A stretch of 64,000 nt of DNA, from contig NZ_CP030073.1 of assembly GCF_003261055.1 (NCBI RefSeq), positions 1,736,001-1,800,000 of the forward strand. Reading direction: 5' to 3'. Below are positions 10,875 through 19,173 of this stretch, one piece after another. A program made the position numbers and the translations under genes. Below the pieces are notes generated by a model that saw nothing but the letters and a program-made list of their open reading frames with translations, ran no database searches and had not been told where the DNA came from. Numbering within the stretch: the stretch's first letter is position 1; the number at the start of each line of letters is the position of its first letter. This DNA comes from Streptomyces cadmiisoli. GTDB taxonomy: Bacteria; Actinomycetota; Actinomycetes; Streptomycetales; Streptomycetaceae.

Positions 10875-13195
10875 CCGCCCGGCTCAGCCTGTACCGCAAG
10901 GCCGAACAGGAGCTGTACAAGCTCGACCGCTCGGTCAAGGCCCAGTTCTACGACTTCTCCCACGTCTTCCGGAACAACCCCAACCAGCCGGGCCTGAAGC
11001 TGAAGAAGCTCAAGGGCGACTCGCGCATCTGGTCCGCGCGGGTCAACGACTCCTACCGCGCGCTGCTGACCCCGACCGGAGTAGACGCGGACGGCACCGA
11101 GAGCTGGCTGGTCATCGCCGTCCGCCACCGCAAGGACGTCTACGAAGAGCTCCAGGTCGCAGTCAACCGTGTCACCGGCGAGATCGAGTTCGTCGACCTG
11201 TCGGTCGTCGGCGACAGCGCACTGCGCCGCGCTGGGATCACCCTGACCCCAGCCGAGCCTGACCGGGCCGCGCCGCGGGCCGAGCCCGAGCCACAGCCGC
11301 AGCCGCAGCCGCAGCCGACGGTGGAGACCCCTCCCCTGCTCGCCGCGTACAGCGCCGACCAGCTGCGTGAGCTAGGCGTCGCCGACCAGTTGATCGAGCT
11401 GGCCCTCACCGTCACCGACAGCGCCGAGCTGGACCAGCTCGTCGAGGGCGCCCCGCTGTTGTCTAAGGACGTCCTCTACGGTCTCGCCGCCGGTATGCCC
11501 ATCGACGAGGTCCGCAAGGAGATCACCCAGCCCGTCGAGCTCGGCCACGAGCCCGATCTCGGTGACTTCGCCGCGGCCCTGAGCCGTACCAAGGTCACCG
11601 CTGTCGACGATGCCGTTCAGGCGGCCATCGACGAAGGGGACTTCCGAGCCTGGAAGGTCTTTCTCCACCCCACGCAGGAACGCATCGTCCACCGCCACTA
11701 CAACGGACCTGCCCGCGTCTCCGGCGGGCCCGGCACCGGAAAGACCATCGTCGCCCTGCACCGGGTCAAGCACCTGGCCGAGCAACTGCCCCCCGGCAGC
11801 AACAGGGCGATCCTGCTGACCACGTTCACCAAGAACCTCACCACGGACCTCCGCCTGCGTCTGGCATCCCTCGTCGAGCCCGAACTCCTCGACCGTGTCG
11901 AGATCGCTCACATCGACCAGCTCGCCGCCCGCGTCCTGGGTGAGAACACCGCACCTGGCCGGGGCCGGCAGCGTGTCTACGACCACGTGGCGCTGAATGA
12001 GATGCGCCAACTCCTCGCCGAACTCGACGACCGCCGCTGGGAGGCCGAGTTTCTCCTGGAAGAGTGGGAGCAGGTCATTCTCGGCCAGTCCGTCGCCACC
12101 CGCTCCGCCTACTTCCAGGCCCGCCGTGCAGGACGGGGCCGTTCCCTGACCCGGCCCGAGCGCAACCACATCTGGAAGCTCGTCGAGCAGTTCACCGCCC
12201 GCCTGGACAAGCTCAGCGTGGAGACCTGGGGCCAGGCTTCCGAGCGCGCTGCCCGCTTCGAGATCGAGCGCGCCGCGAAGATCAGGGCCCGGCGCGAGTA
12301 CAAAGAGGAGGTCGGCGGCAAGGACCTCATCCACCGCGACAACAGCTCCGGCATGCGCTACCTGAACTACCGCTACCGGCACATCGTCGTCGACGAGGCC
12401 CAGGACCTCAGCCCCGCGCACTGGAAGATGCTCCGGGCGATGGCCGACCCGGACCTGCCGAACGACATGTTCATCGCCGGCGACACCCACCAGCGCATCT
12501 ACGACCACCAGGTAGCCCTCGGCAGCCTCGGCATCAACATCCGCGGCCGTTCTTCTCGCCTCACCCTCAGCTACCGCACCACCAAGGAGATCCTCACCGA
12601 GGCCCTCCGCGTGGTCGACCCTGTGAAGCCCGGGCAGCAGGTGAACTACGACGACCTGGACGACGGCACCGACAACCTCGCCGGATACCGCTCCGTCCTC
12701 CACGGCCCCGCCCCGACCTTCACGCCGTACGACACTTGGGAGGACGAGCTCGCCGGCCTTGCCACCACCCTGGCCATGTGGCGCGAGGAGCTTTCCACGG
12801 ACGAGAACGGCTCACCCATAGACCCGAGTGGCCATATCGCCGTCTGCGTCGCCGACCGCGACATGGTCAGCCAGACCATGTACTACCTGGTCACCAAGGC
12901 CGGCATCACCTGCGCCGAACTCACCAAGGACGGTCCCAAGGGTGACGGCGAGGTCCACGTCGGCACGATGCATCGCTTCAAGGGCCTCGAGTACCAGCGC
13001 CTCGCCATCGTGGGCGCCAGTGACGGCATCCTCCCTCGCACGCACGTCATCGACCGCTACCGCACCGAGGATCCGCCCCGCTACGAGCGCGAGCAGCGCA
13101 AGGCCCGTTCCCTGCTCTTCGTGGCGACTACGCGGGCCCGAGACGCGCTGAACATCAGCTGGCACGGCAAGCCCAGCCCCTACCTGCCTGTCTGA
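10871..13195 (+). CDS. RelE-like domain fused to UvrD/Rep-type superfamily 1 helicase
   Basis: A protein of 774 residues; ATG 10871 overlaps the previous stop as ATGA. Residues 1-95 look like a RelE/ParE toxin fold (YRKAEQELYKLDRSVKAQF, LKLKKLKGDSRIWSARV, YRALL, then IAVRHRKDVYE). A Pro-Gln repeat linker follows, from about residue 136, and then an SF1 helicase with Walker A GGPGTGKT (Lys 291), DEAQ (508-511), GDTHQRIYDH, SYRTTKEI, GTMHRFKGLEYQ and FVATTRAR. The helicase motifs look intact, so ATP-dependent unwinding is expected. Whether the RelE-like part cuts mRNA, binds DNA or only dimerises cannot be read from sequence. It is the last gene of the operon, with a hairpin 8 bases after its stop. 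The helicase call is secure; the toxin-fold call is good but depends on fold-level similarity. Confidence 0.9.
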   Translation: MTARLSLYRKAEQELYKLDRSVKAQFYDFSHVFRNNPNQPGLKLKKLKGDSRIWSARVNDSYRALLTPTGVDADGTESWLVIAVRHRKDVYEELQVAVNRVTGEIEFVDLSVVGDSALRRAGITLTPAEPDRAAPRAEPEPQPQPQPQPTVETPPLLAAYSADQLRELGVADQLIELALTVTDSAELDQLVEGAPLLSKDVLYGLAAGMPIDEVRKEITQPVELGHEPDLGDFAAALSRTKVTAVDDAVQAAIDEGDFRAWKVFLHPTQERIVHRHYNGPARVSGGPGTGKTIVALHRVKHLAEQLPPGSNRAILLTTFTKNLTTDLRLRLASLVEPELLDRVEIAHIDQLAARVLGENTAPGRGRQRVYDHVALNEMRQLLAELDDRRWEAEFLLEEWEQVILGQSVATRSAYFQARRAGRGRSLTRPERNHIWKLVEQFTARLDKLSVETWGQASERAARFEIERAAKIRARREYKEEVGGKDLIHRDNSSGMRYLNYRYRHIVVDEAQDLSPAHWKMLRAMADPDLPNDMFIAGDTHQRIYDHQVALGSLGINIRGRSSRLTLSYRTTKEILTEALRVVDPVKPGQQVNYDDLDDGTDNLAGYRSVLHGPAPTFTPYDTWEDELAGLATTLAMWREELSTDENGSPIDPSGHIAVCVADRDMVSQTMYYLVTKAGITCAELTKDGPKGDGEVHVGTMHRFKGLEYQRLAIVGASDGILPRTHVIDRYRTEDPPRYEREQRKARSLLFVATTRARDALNISWHGKPSPYLPV

Positions 13196-13203
13196 CACGG
13201 ACC

Positions 13204-13231
13204 TCGGCCTCCCCGCCCTCGGGGAGGCCGA
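13204..13231. terminator. Strong bidirectional hairpin between convergent transcripts
   Basis: A perfect 12-bp stem (TCGGCCTCCCCG paired with its complement) closes on a 4-base CCCT loop. It starts 8 bases past the stop of the UvrD gene and lies before the stop of the convergent gene on the other strand. There is no long T run, which is normal for actinomycete terminators. It probably ends transcription from both sides. Confidence 0.8.
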
Positions 13232-13252
13232 CATTCCTCTCCTCGCTGGGCA

Positions 13253-14311
13253 TCAGAAGTGCGAGAGAGAGCTCGCCTCGTAGCGCAGCTGATACGCCCG
13301 CACGCCACCGCCGTTCATCCGGTAGATCGTGATCGCAGAAAGGAACTGCTCCTTAACCTCCAGGGTGCGCCGCCGTTCCTTCCCCTCGACGTCACTGATC
13401 CAGTCCTCCACCTGCTTCGGCAGCTTGAAGGCAAGCTCGTACGCACCTTCCTCACCCAGCGGCGACAGCGTCCACTCCGCCGAACCGCCATTGCCGCGTC
13501 GCCGAATGCGCACTGCATGGTCCGGCTGGGCATCCGCGTACGTGGTGAACGCCAGGTGATCGCTGACAGCCAGCGGCAGGATGAATGGTGCCGACGGGAA
13601 GCCCAGCAGCAACTCGGCACCGCTGTTCTGCTGGAGCGCGGCTGCGAAGCCTGCGATCGCCGCCTGAGCCTCGTCCCGGAATCTGCCATCCGCTGGCGCC
13701 GGCGTCGGCAGCAGCCCCGCAGACGCGGTCCAGGTCCCCAGCTCCTTGCGCAGCTCCGTACGCATCCACGTCACCGGGAATGTCCCGGACATCCCGAGGT
13801 GGAACTGTGCCTGCTCCAGCGTCCACGCAGTGGTACCGATCGTCCCAAGCAGCCATGCGAAAGAGGCGCCCGACAGATCCACCAGCGAGATCTGGTGGGC
13901 CAAGGCGTACTTCTGCGCGTCCGGCGTGAACCCGCTCGTCGAGAACAGGGCGTACGCGTACTGGTACCGCTGCCGCGGCCTTCTACCGGCGGGCATCACG
14001 AAGTTCTCGTTCACGTCGTGCAGCACGCCGTGGGCGTTGCGCACGATCTCCAGTCCGCACCGCTCCTGGTAGAACTTCGCCTCCAGGAACAGCCGCACCG
14101 GCATCGAGAACGCCGGCGTGAACGCGAACTCCCCCAGTGCGTCAACCTGATGCAGTGCTCCCCGGCCCCGCACCCGAAGCGTGTTCCCGTCGGTGGCCAG
14201 CTCCTCGGGGTCCTGACTCTCATGCACCAGCAGGCGGTAGCCAGAGGAGCGCAAGAGCCAGGCAAGCGCCTCTTCCAATAAATACCCTCGCAGCGCGGCG
14301 CCCTTGATCAT
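13253..14311 (-). CDS. Restriction-endonuclease-like protein, PD-(D/E)XK type
   Basis: About 352 residues from ATG 14311, which has an AGGGGG ribosome site close upstream; a GTG at 14329 is an alternative adding six residues. The N-terminal third shows a nuclease-like pattern: acidic helix LLEEALAWLL, then HQVDALGEF (Asp) and LFLEAKFY (Glu-x-Lys), followed by RQRYQYAYALFSTSGF, where the core usually ends. These match the Asp...Glu-x-Lys core of the restriction-endonuclease fold. The C-terminal half is not recognised. It converges on the methylase-helicase operon and is followed on the same strand by an Mrr-like gene, so it may be a DNA-cleaving partner or an independent type IV restriction protein. 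Function is inferred from the motif only. Confidence 0.72.
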   Translation of the reverse strand: MIKGAALRGYLLEEALAWLLRSSGYRLLVHESQDPEELATDGNTLRVRGRGALHQVDALGEFAFTPAFSMPVRLFLEAKFYQERCGLEIVRNAHGVLHDVNENFVMPAGRRPRQRYQYAYALFSTSGFTPDAQKYALAHQISLVDLSGASFAWLLGTIGTTAWTLEQAQFHLGMSGTFPVTWMRTELRKELGTWTASAGLLPTPAPADGRFRDEAQAAIAGFAAALQQNSGAELLLGFPSAPFILPLAVSDHLAFTTYADAQPDHAVRIRRRGNGGSAEWTLSPLGEEGAYELAFKLPKQVEDWISDVEGKERRRTLEVKEQFLSAITIYRMNGGGVRAYQLRYEASSLSHF

Positions 14312-14423
14312 GGTCAACCCCCTACTCACCGAGCAATCTCCCGCGTGATCATCTCATTGGTTCACTCGGTCTAACGGAGGTCCCAGCGGCTCCGCACCAG
14401 CCAATCGCGCTCCGCCTCGGCCG

Positions 14424-15518
14424 TCAGGCCGGATACCAGAGGCCATTGCCCGTAGCCCTCATGTCCTCCAGCCATTGCCATACAGCAGATCGATTCACCT
14501 CAGCAACCCGATAGCTTCTGGTGCGAACGACCTCCCGGGCGCCTGGCGACCAATCCGCCGTCGCAACGAGGAGGCCCTGCTGAGCCCCCTCCCATTCGAC
14601 GTCCGCTGCCAGGGCCTTGACGACAACCTTGTCGATCTCGCGCCGCACACGCTTGCACTGGATGAGCAGCGTAGGGGGAGATACGTCAGTGGCGAGAGAC
14701 TTCTCCCAGACCCGAATATCCACTCCGTTGTCATTTCTCCCGGGTCCGATCTCAACCTGAAACCCGGCCCGGTGAAAATACTCGGCAACAAGCCCCTCGA
14801 ACTTTCTCCAGTGGATCGACCCGACGGCGTCGTAATTCGAGGCCAAGTAATTCACGAAGCGCTGATCGAAGAAGCGCCCATATGAAGCCATCACCGACTC
14901 CGACGAGAAGAGTTCAGACAGGTCCAGGACGCCATCCCAGCTGCGCCGCACCCCCAACACAATTGGACTTCGCGCCGCCCGAAACTGCATCTCATCGATC
15001 ACAGACGCGACAGCATCCGCGACCTCCTGGCCGTAGAGGCGGAGGGCCTCGGCAACGCATTCGCGCCCGTCAACGTCCCGTATCCCGTACTCAAGCTGTG
15101 GGATGTGCACGCCGGCGAGGTACCGGCCTTCGCGTGCTTGGACGACAAGGTCGGAACCTTCCCCCGGCATTGCACACTCTTTGGAAACCACCCCGGGTCT
15201 CAGTACTCGCTCCATCATGAAGGCGATGGCCCGCGCGGCCAGTTCTTCATCTCCGACTTTTGCGCAGACCCGCGGGATCACCCCATCACGGGCAGCAATC
15301 GCCCCGCGCAACCCGAGACGCTCCAGCGCGTACCGCCCGAATGCATCATTCACTTGCTTGTAGTCAGAGATCGTGAAGTTCAGCATCGCCTCGCGGACAA
15401 TGCGGGCAAGCTCAACCTCTGTCACGGCTAGCCCTATCCGGATGCCAACGAGCTCCGCAAGCCATTCGAGTAACGACCGGTCGGCAGACCAGTCCTGGGC
15501 CGCACACTTGGAACACAT
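14424..15518 (-). CDS. Mrr-type restriction endonuclease with novel N-terminal region
   Basis: ATG 15518 is chosen because GGAGGGG lies about 8 bases upstream, giving 364 residues that begin MCSKCAAQDW. The longer reading from 15557 has no such site. The C-terminal third is a clear Mrr catalytic domain: FEGLVAEYFHRAGF, then GRNDNGVDIRV (Asp) and LLIQCKR (Gln-x-Lys), as in type IV restriction enzymes that cut modified DNA. The N-terminal 240 residues include a possible zinc-binding CxxC at the very start and a helical region that I do not recognise; it may be the recognition part. It lies 112 bases upstream of the other nuclease-like gene on the same strand. GC content looks lower than in the neighbours, suggesting transfer. 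Confidence 0.82.
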   Translation of the reverse strand: MCSKCAAQDWSADRSLLEWLAELVGIRIGLAVTEVELARIVREAMLNFTISDYKQVNDAFGRYALERLGLRGAIAARDGVIPRVCAKVGDEELAARAIAFMMERVLRPGVVSKECAMPGEGSDLVVQAREGRYLAGVHIPQLEYGIRDVDGRECVAEALRLYGQEVADAVASVIDEMQFRAARSPIVLGVRRSWDGVLDLSELFSSESVMASYGRFFDQRFVNYLASNYDAVGSIHWRKFEGLVAEYFHRAGFQVEIGPGRNDNGVDIRVWEKSLATDVSPPTLLIQCKRVRREIDKVVVKALAADVEWEGAQQGLLVATADWSPGAREVVRTRSYRVAEVNRSAVWQWLEDMRATGNGLWYPA

Positions 15519-16346
15519 CGCCCAACCCCTCCGACATCCGCGTGACAGCGCCGCCACATGCTAGTCCTGCGGCGCCGCAATCCCCCCGCGCTGAAGGTTG
15601 TCCCGTCAGCGATCTTGGCAGATGATCGCGCTACGGAATCGTGCACAGTAACGAGTTCGTGCAGGGTTGGCAGTGGCGCGTGGGGCCCTGATCATTGATC
15701 ATGCTGCCGGGTCACAACGTTCAGTCACGTCTCGACCGTATTCGGGCGGTCTGACATTGACAGCCAGGGCCTCGTTCCTGTGGTCCTGGCTTCGGGCCTG
15801 CTTCGTAGGGCTGAGCTGGCACGCAAGTGATTCATCAGACTGCCCAAGCACACGACCCAAGCCGCCACCTTGATCCGAACCATGCAGCGTCTGACTGTGC
15901 CCGCGGGGATCTGCTCTACAACTCCACAACTCTCGTCCATCTCTGCTGCCGCCGGTGCCACAGCGCTCGTAGGCCCTGGACATGGATCGGTCTCTCGGTC
16001 ACAGGCCCCTCACAACCAGTGATAAGCTCCCCACTGTGCTTGGAGGTTGAGAGCTTCAGCGCCAGAGCCCCGGTCGGTCGTGCCGACATGCGACCCTCGC
16101 GGAGCCTGAAACGTATGCCGATCTACCTCAGCAACCGCCCCTGCAGGCCGCTTACGACAGTGCGCTCCTGAGGCAAGGGAACCCGAGGAAGATTGCCGAG
16201 TTTTGCTGAGTCGGCCAGCAGTGCTCAACCCATCGCCCGTACATGCGAAAAAGGGCGATGCGCAGCCATCCCTAAAAGGGGCGGCTCGGTTGAGCCTGCC
16301 CTCCCGCTCTACCGGCCGCCCTTCCTGAAGTCGGAAGGAAAGTCCG
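15519..16346. other. Non-coding stretch, nothing recognised
   Basis: About 830 bases without a convincing gene. Short open frames exist on both strands but lack family motifs, good ribosome sites and sustained actinomycete codon usage. No tRNA cloverleaf, transposase or clear terminal inverted repeat was seen. It may be degenerate DNA at the edge of the defence island. Confidence 0.5.
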
Positions 16347-16538
16347 TTGAGCGGCTCGCACGACATGGCCATCTGGATAGTTGTGGCCACTTTGTTCTCT
16401 GTACTCGTCGGCATCATCGCGGGGCTGTTTGCTGCGCAGCTCGGGGCAAGCCCCCTCGCCTGTTGGGGTGGAGGAGGCGCTGCTTTCATCTCAATTGCGA
16501 CGATCTCCCTGACCGTCATCGGACTGTTTGCCGCGTAG
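16347..16538 (+). CDS. Small two-pass membrane protein
   Basis: A 63-residue hydrophobic protein. The proposed TTG start has GGAAGGA about 8 bases upstream; an internal ATG at 16365 is an alternative. Two membrane segments are visible, WIVVATLFSVLVGIIAGLFA and, after a Gly-rich turn, AAFISIATISLTVIGLFA. Small membrane proteins of this layout are common in streptomycetes, often next to signalling genes. There is no operon partner here and no function can be assigned. Confidence 0.6.
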   Translation: MSGSHDMAIWIVVATLFSVLVGIIAGLFAAQLGASPLACWGGGGAAFISIATISLTVIGLFAA

Positions 16539-16836
16539 CTCCGGCCCTGGCGAACGAACGACAGCGCTCAGCCGGGCAGTTGGGCGCTGTCCACCGAGTA
16601 ACCATCTCCTTCCGGAGCCACTGACTCACAGGCATCATGCAGCCGCACAACCTCGTCGATGAGAGGACCTGCCATCACGGTGCCGAAGCGACGCGCCACC
16701 TGAATGAGCCACTGCCGTCTGACTGATCGAGGTCGGTGGTTGGTTCCCACCCGCCGTCACCAGTAGCGACCGGCTTTCGGTGTGCCGTGGACGGCTGGGT
16801 AGGGTCGCGGTATACCCGAGCTGGAGAGGTAGTTGC

Positions 16837-17157
16837 ATGGCCAACGACATTGTGATCGCGCAGACGACCAGCGACAACGAGGACCAGGCGAAGACGCTGG
16901 CCCGTGGCGCGGTCGAGAGCAAGCTGGCAGCGGGCGTTCACATCGATGCGCCGATCACCGCCTTCTACTGGTGGAAGGGGAAGGTTGAGACGGCGCAGGA
17001 GTGGCGAATCTCGTACATGACTACGACGGACCGTCTCCCGGCACTGGAGGCGTGGTTGCACGAGAAACACCCGTACGACGTCCCCCAGTGGATCACGCTG
17101 CCCGTGAGTGGCGGGTCGGAAGCGTACCTGTCCTGGGTTGTCGAGGAGACGGCATAG
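16837..17157 (+). CDS. cutA: Divalent-cation tolerance protein CutA
   Basis: A 106-residue protein from ATG 16837, preceded by GGAGAGG. The family hallmarks are IVIAQTTSDNEDQAKTLA at the start, AACVHI-like VESKLAAGVHI, then FYWWKGKVETAQEWRI and HPYDVPQWITLPV, ending at YLSWV. CutA forms a small PII-like cytoplasmic trimer long linked to copper and divalent-cation tolerance, although its biochemical role is unsettled. Length and motifs match the family throughout. It stands alone, with the XRE/TPR regulator convergent just downstream. Confidence 0.92.
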   Translation: MANDIVIAQTTSDNEDQAKTLARGAVESKLAAGVHIDAPITAFYWWKGKVETAQEWRISYMTTTDRLPALEAWLHEKHPYDVPQWITLPVSGGSEAYLSWVVEETA

Positions 17158-17228
17158 GTCTGCGGATCGACGGACCGGCCGTACGACTGCGTTCGCGTCC
17201 TGGGCTTGTCCGCGTGCCGCGCGGGGAC

Positions 17229-18470
17229 TCAGGATGCGAACTGCCGCAGATGGCGGGTGAGTTCCTGCTCATAGTCGGGGAGCGACGCTGCGATTGTTGA
17301 TGCGCGCTCCTTTCCCATCGTGTTGGGCTTGGACAGTGCCGCTGCGGCGAACTGGCGTGACACGTAGACCCCTTGGTCGACGTCACCTCCACGCAGCAGG
17401 GCCGAAGCGAGATCACCGAGGACCACGACGCCTCCGTCCGGGAGTTCGTCTCCGAGGCGGTCGACTGCGGTGTCTGCTGCAGCGGTGAGTTCGGGACGCC
17501 CCAACTGCCCGTATACAGAGAGGGCCAGCGAGTCCATGCGGTACGGGGTCACGAACCGGACCCACGCCTGCTCGTTGGTGTGATCCGCGAAGTCGTAGGC
17601 GAAGCGCGCTCGCTCCAACGCCCGGAGCGCCCCCATCTCGTCGCCGGCCGCCGCAGCCTCCTCGGCGTGCCTGCCGAGGACCCAAGCGGCAGCAGTAGCG
17701 TTGCCGTGGCCTCGCACATCGCTGGCCGCCTGGGAAAGGAACTCCAACTTCGCCTTCGGCCTCGAGGCGCCGTAGCTGCTGTAGGTCAGGGCCAGGGCTC
17801 GGAGCGGAGGGTGCCCGGCGGTCGTCGCACACTGCGACGTGACCTTGTAGTAGGCGTCGGCTTTGTCGTGCTCACCCAGGTCCCAGGCAACCCAACCGGC
17901 CAGGGCAGCGGTTTCTCCGGCGGCGATAGTGAGAGCCCGCTCGTGCTCGCCGGCACGAGGCAAAGCCGCGGTGATCGCGTCAAGATGCGACTCGACCGTG
18001 CTTTGTAGCCGCCGGGCGCTGAGATTGAGTTCCTGGACGTGTAGTTCAGCGGCCCGGTCGATGAGCGCGACGGCGGAGGGCGAATCGATCTTGGACCCCT
18101 TGCTGATGGCGAAGGCGAGGCGCCCCCAGGGCTCGGCAGCCGCGCTCACGCCGACAGCGGCGCCGCCCAGCAGCATGCGACGCTTCACGGCGTCCTGGTC
18201 CTCCTCTGCATTGGCATGCCCCTTTCTCTTCCGAGCGCGGGCAGCCTTGGCCTCCCGCTGTAGCTCCTCGAAGGGCACACCGCAGGCCGCCGCGATGTGG
18301 GCGATTGTGTGATTGGTAGGGACGTTCTCGAAGTTCTCATAGCGGCTGATCTCTCGGCGGGTCATGGTGTCCCGGCCGGAGACAGCATTGATCGCGTCTG
18401 CCTGTTCCTCCTGCGTCCTGCCCGCCTCGTGCCGGAGCCGGAGGAGCAGGTCGGCGAACGGATCTGGCAT
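17229..18470 (-). CDS. XRE-family regulator with TPR-like C-terminal region
   Basis: 413 residues from ATG 18470, with AGAGGT 7 bases upstream. The N-terminus carries a Cro/CI helix-turn-helix (LLLRLRHEAGRTQEEQADAI, then ISRYEN). A charged linker leads to RRMLLGGAAVGVSAAA, a hydrophobic stretch common in this streptomycete family, and to helical repeats resembling TPRs to the end. Such proteins are thought to sense a ligand or partner through the repeats. It is transcribed divergently from an RsbW-like ATPase gene, an arrangement often seen in streptomycetes, and the C-rich repeats between them are candidate operators. Confidence 0.85.
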   Translation of the reverse strand: MPDPFADLLLRLRHEAGRTQEEQADAINAVSGRDTMTRREISRYENFENVPTNHTIAHIAAACGVPFEELQREAKAARARKRKGHANAEEDQDAVKRRMLLGGAAVGVSAAAEPWGRLAFAISKGSKIDSPSAVALIDRAAELHVQELNLSARRLQSTVESHLDAITAALPRAGEHERALTIAAGETAALAGWVAWDLGEHDKADAYYKVTSQCATTAGHPPLRALALTYSSYGASRPKAKLEFLSQAASDVRGHGNATAAAWVLGRHAEEAAAAGDEMGALRALERARFAYDFADHTNEQAWVRFVTPYRMDSLALSVYGQLGRPELTAAADTAVDRLGDELPDGGVVVLGDLASALLRGGDVDQGVYVSRQFAAAALSKPNTMGKERASTIAASLPDYEQELTRHLRQFAS

Positions 18471-18511
18471 GAGTGTGACCTCTGTTGGTGGGCGGAATCC
18501 AATCATGGCCT

Positions 18512-18565
18512 CAATTCCCCCTCCAACTTCCCCCCTTGACAGATTTTTCCCCCTCCCAATTCCCC
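18512..18565. promoter_or_regulatory. Clustered TTCCCC repeats in a divergent promoter region
   Basis: Four related boxes lie between the divergent XRE and ATPase genes. CAATTCCCC occurs exactly at 18512-18520 and 18557-18565, with CAACTTCCCCC and ATTTTTCCCCC between them. A TTGACA at 18536-18541 could be a -35 element toward the ATPase gene, but no good -10 was found at standard spacing. Repeats like this are candidate operator sites for the adjacent XRE protein. This is inference from position and repetition only. Confidence 0.45.
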
Positions 18566-18601
18566 TGGCCGACGGCGTCGCCACGCGGTGCGATAGCCCC
18601 C

Positions 18602-19111
18602 ATGACCAGGCTCCAAGAGGAGACCCCGCCCGGCGGGGGCATCCGTAGCTTTGCCGACGTGGCAGGCGTGTCATGCGCGAGGTCGGTTCACGAAGACCGG
18701 CACAGCACATCGGCGATGGCAGGCATACCGGCGGCATCCCACGGCTGTCAGGCGGCCTTTCCCCCTGATCTCGCGAAAGTTGGGGAGATGCGGCAGACAG
18801 CCGGGGCGTTCCTGCGGCGGTGCCGTGTTTCCGAGCCGGTGGCAGCAGTCGTCGTACTGGCCGTCTCGGAGCTGGTCACCAACGCCGTGATTCACGGTGA
18901 GGGAGAAGTCGTGCTCCGGATCACGGTGGCCGTCGACGTGGTGCGCGTCTCGGTCACCGATCACCATCCGGCCCCAGCTGTACTCAAGGAAGCCGGACCC
19001 GACGGTGAATCCGGTCGCGGGATCCGGCTTGTCGATGCGATCTCAGACGCGTGGGAGAGCAGCGGCGAGGAGACGTGGTGTGAGTTCCGGTATGCGAGGG
19101 CTGCGGGTTGA
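18602..19111 (+). CDS. RsbW-like serine kinase/ATPase (HATPase_c_2)
   Basis: 169 residues if ATG 18602 is used; a shorter start at ATG 18716 would give about 131 residues, closer to the usual size, and neither has a convincing ribosome site. The domain starts near FPPDLAKVGEMRQTAGAFLR. The N box reads VSELVTNAVIHGEGEV, with VSVTDHHPAPA and the glycine-rich GESGRGIRLVDAISDAW completing the ATP site. These proteins act as anti-sigma factors or partners of XRE/DUF397 regulators in streptomycetes. The divergent XRE/TPR gene is the likely partner. Confidence 0.82.
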   Translation: MTRLQEETPPGGGIRSFADVAGVSCARSVHEDRHSTSAMAGIPAASHGCQAAFPPDLAKVGEMRQTAGAFLRRCRVSEPVAAVVVLAVSELVTNAVIHGEGEVVLRITVAVDVVRVSVTDHHPAPAVLKEAGPDGESGRGIRLVDAISDAWESSGEETWCEFRYARAAG

Positions 19112-19173
19112 GCCAGACTTCCAAATGGTTCCCGGCCATGCGGTTGACGAGTCGGGCAGCTCAGTCACCTCCC

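Noticed and set aside
11278..11320. CCGCAG repeats as a regulatory or CRISPR-like repeat
   Set aside because: They encode a Pro-Gln linker within the UvrD fusion; spacing and length do not fit CRISPR.
15519..16346. Possible transposase fragment in the intergenic region
   Set aside because: Short stretches seemed suggestive, but no DDE pattern or inverted ends could be supported.
16568..16750. Minus-strand 60-codon frame
   Set aside because: No ribosome site and no recognised family; it may be a remnant but cannot be supported.
18536..18541. TTGACA as a full promoter for the ATPase gene
   Set aside because: No acceptable -10 at 16-18 bases. Kept only as a possible element.
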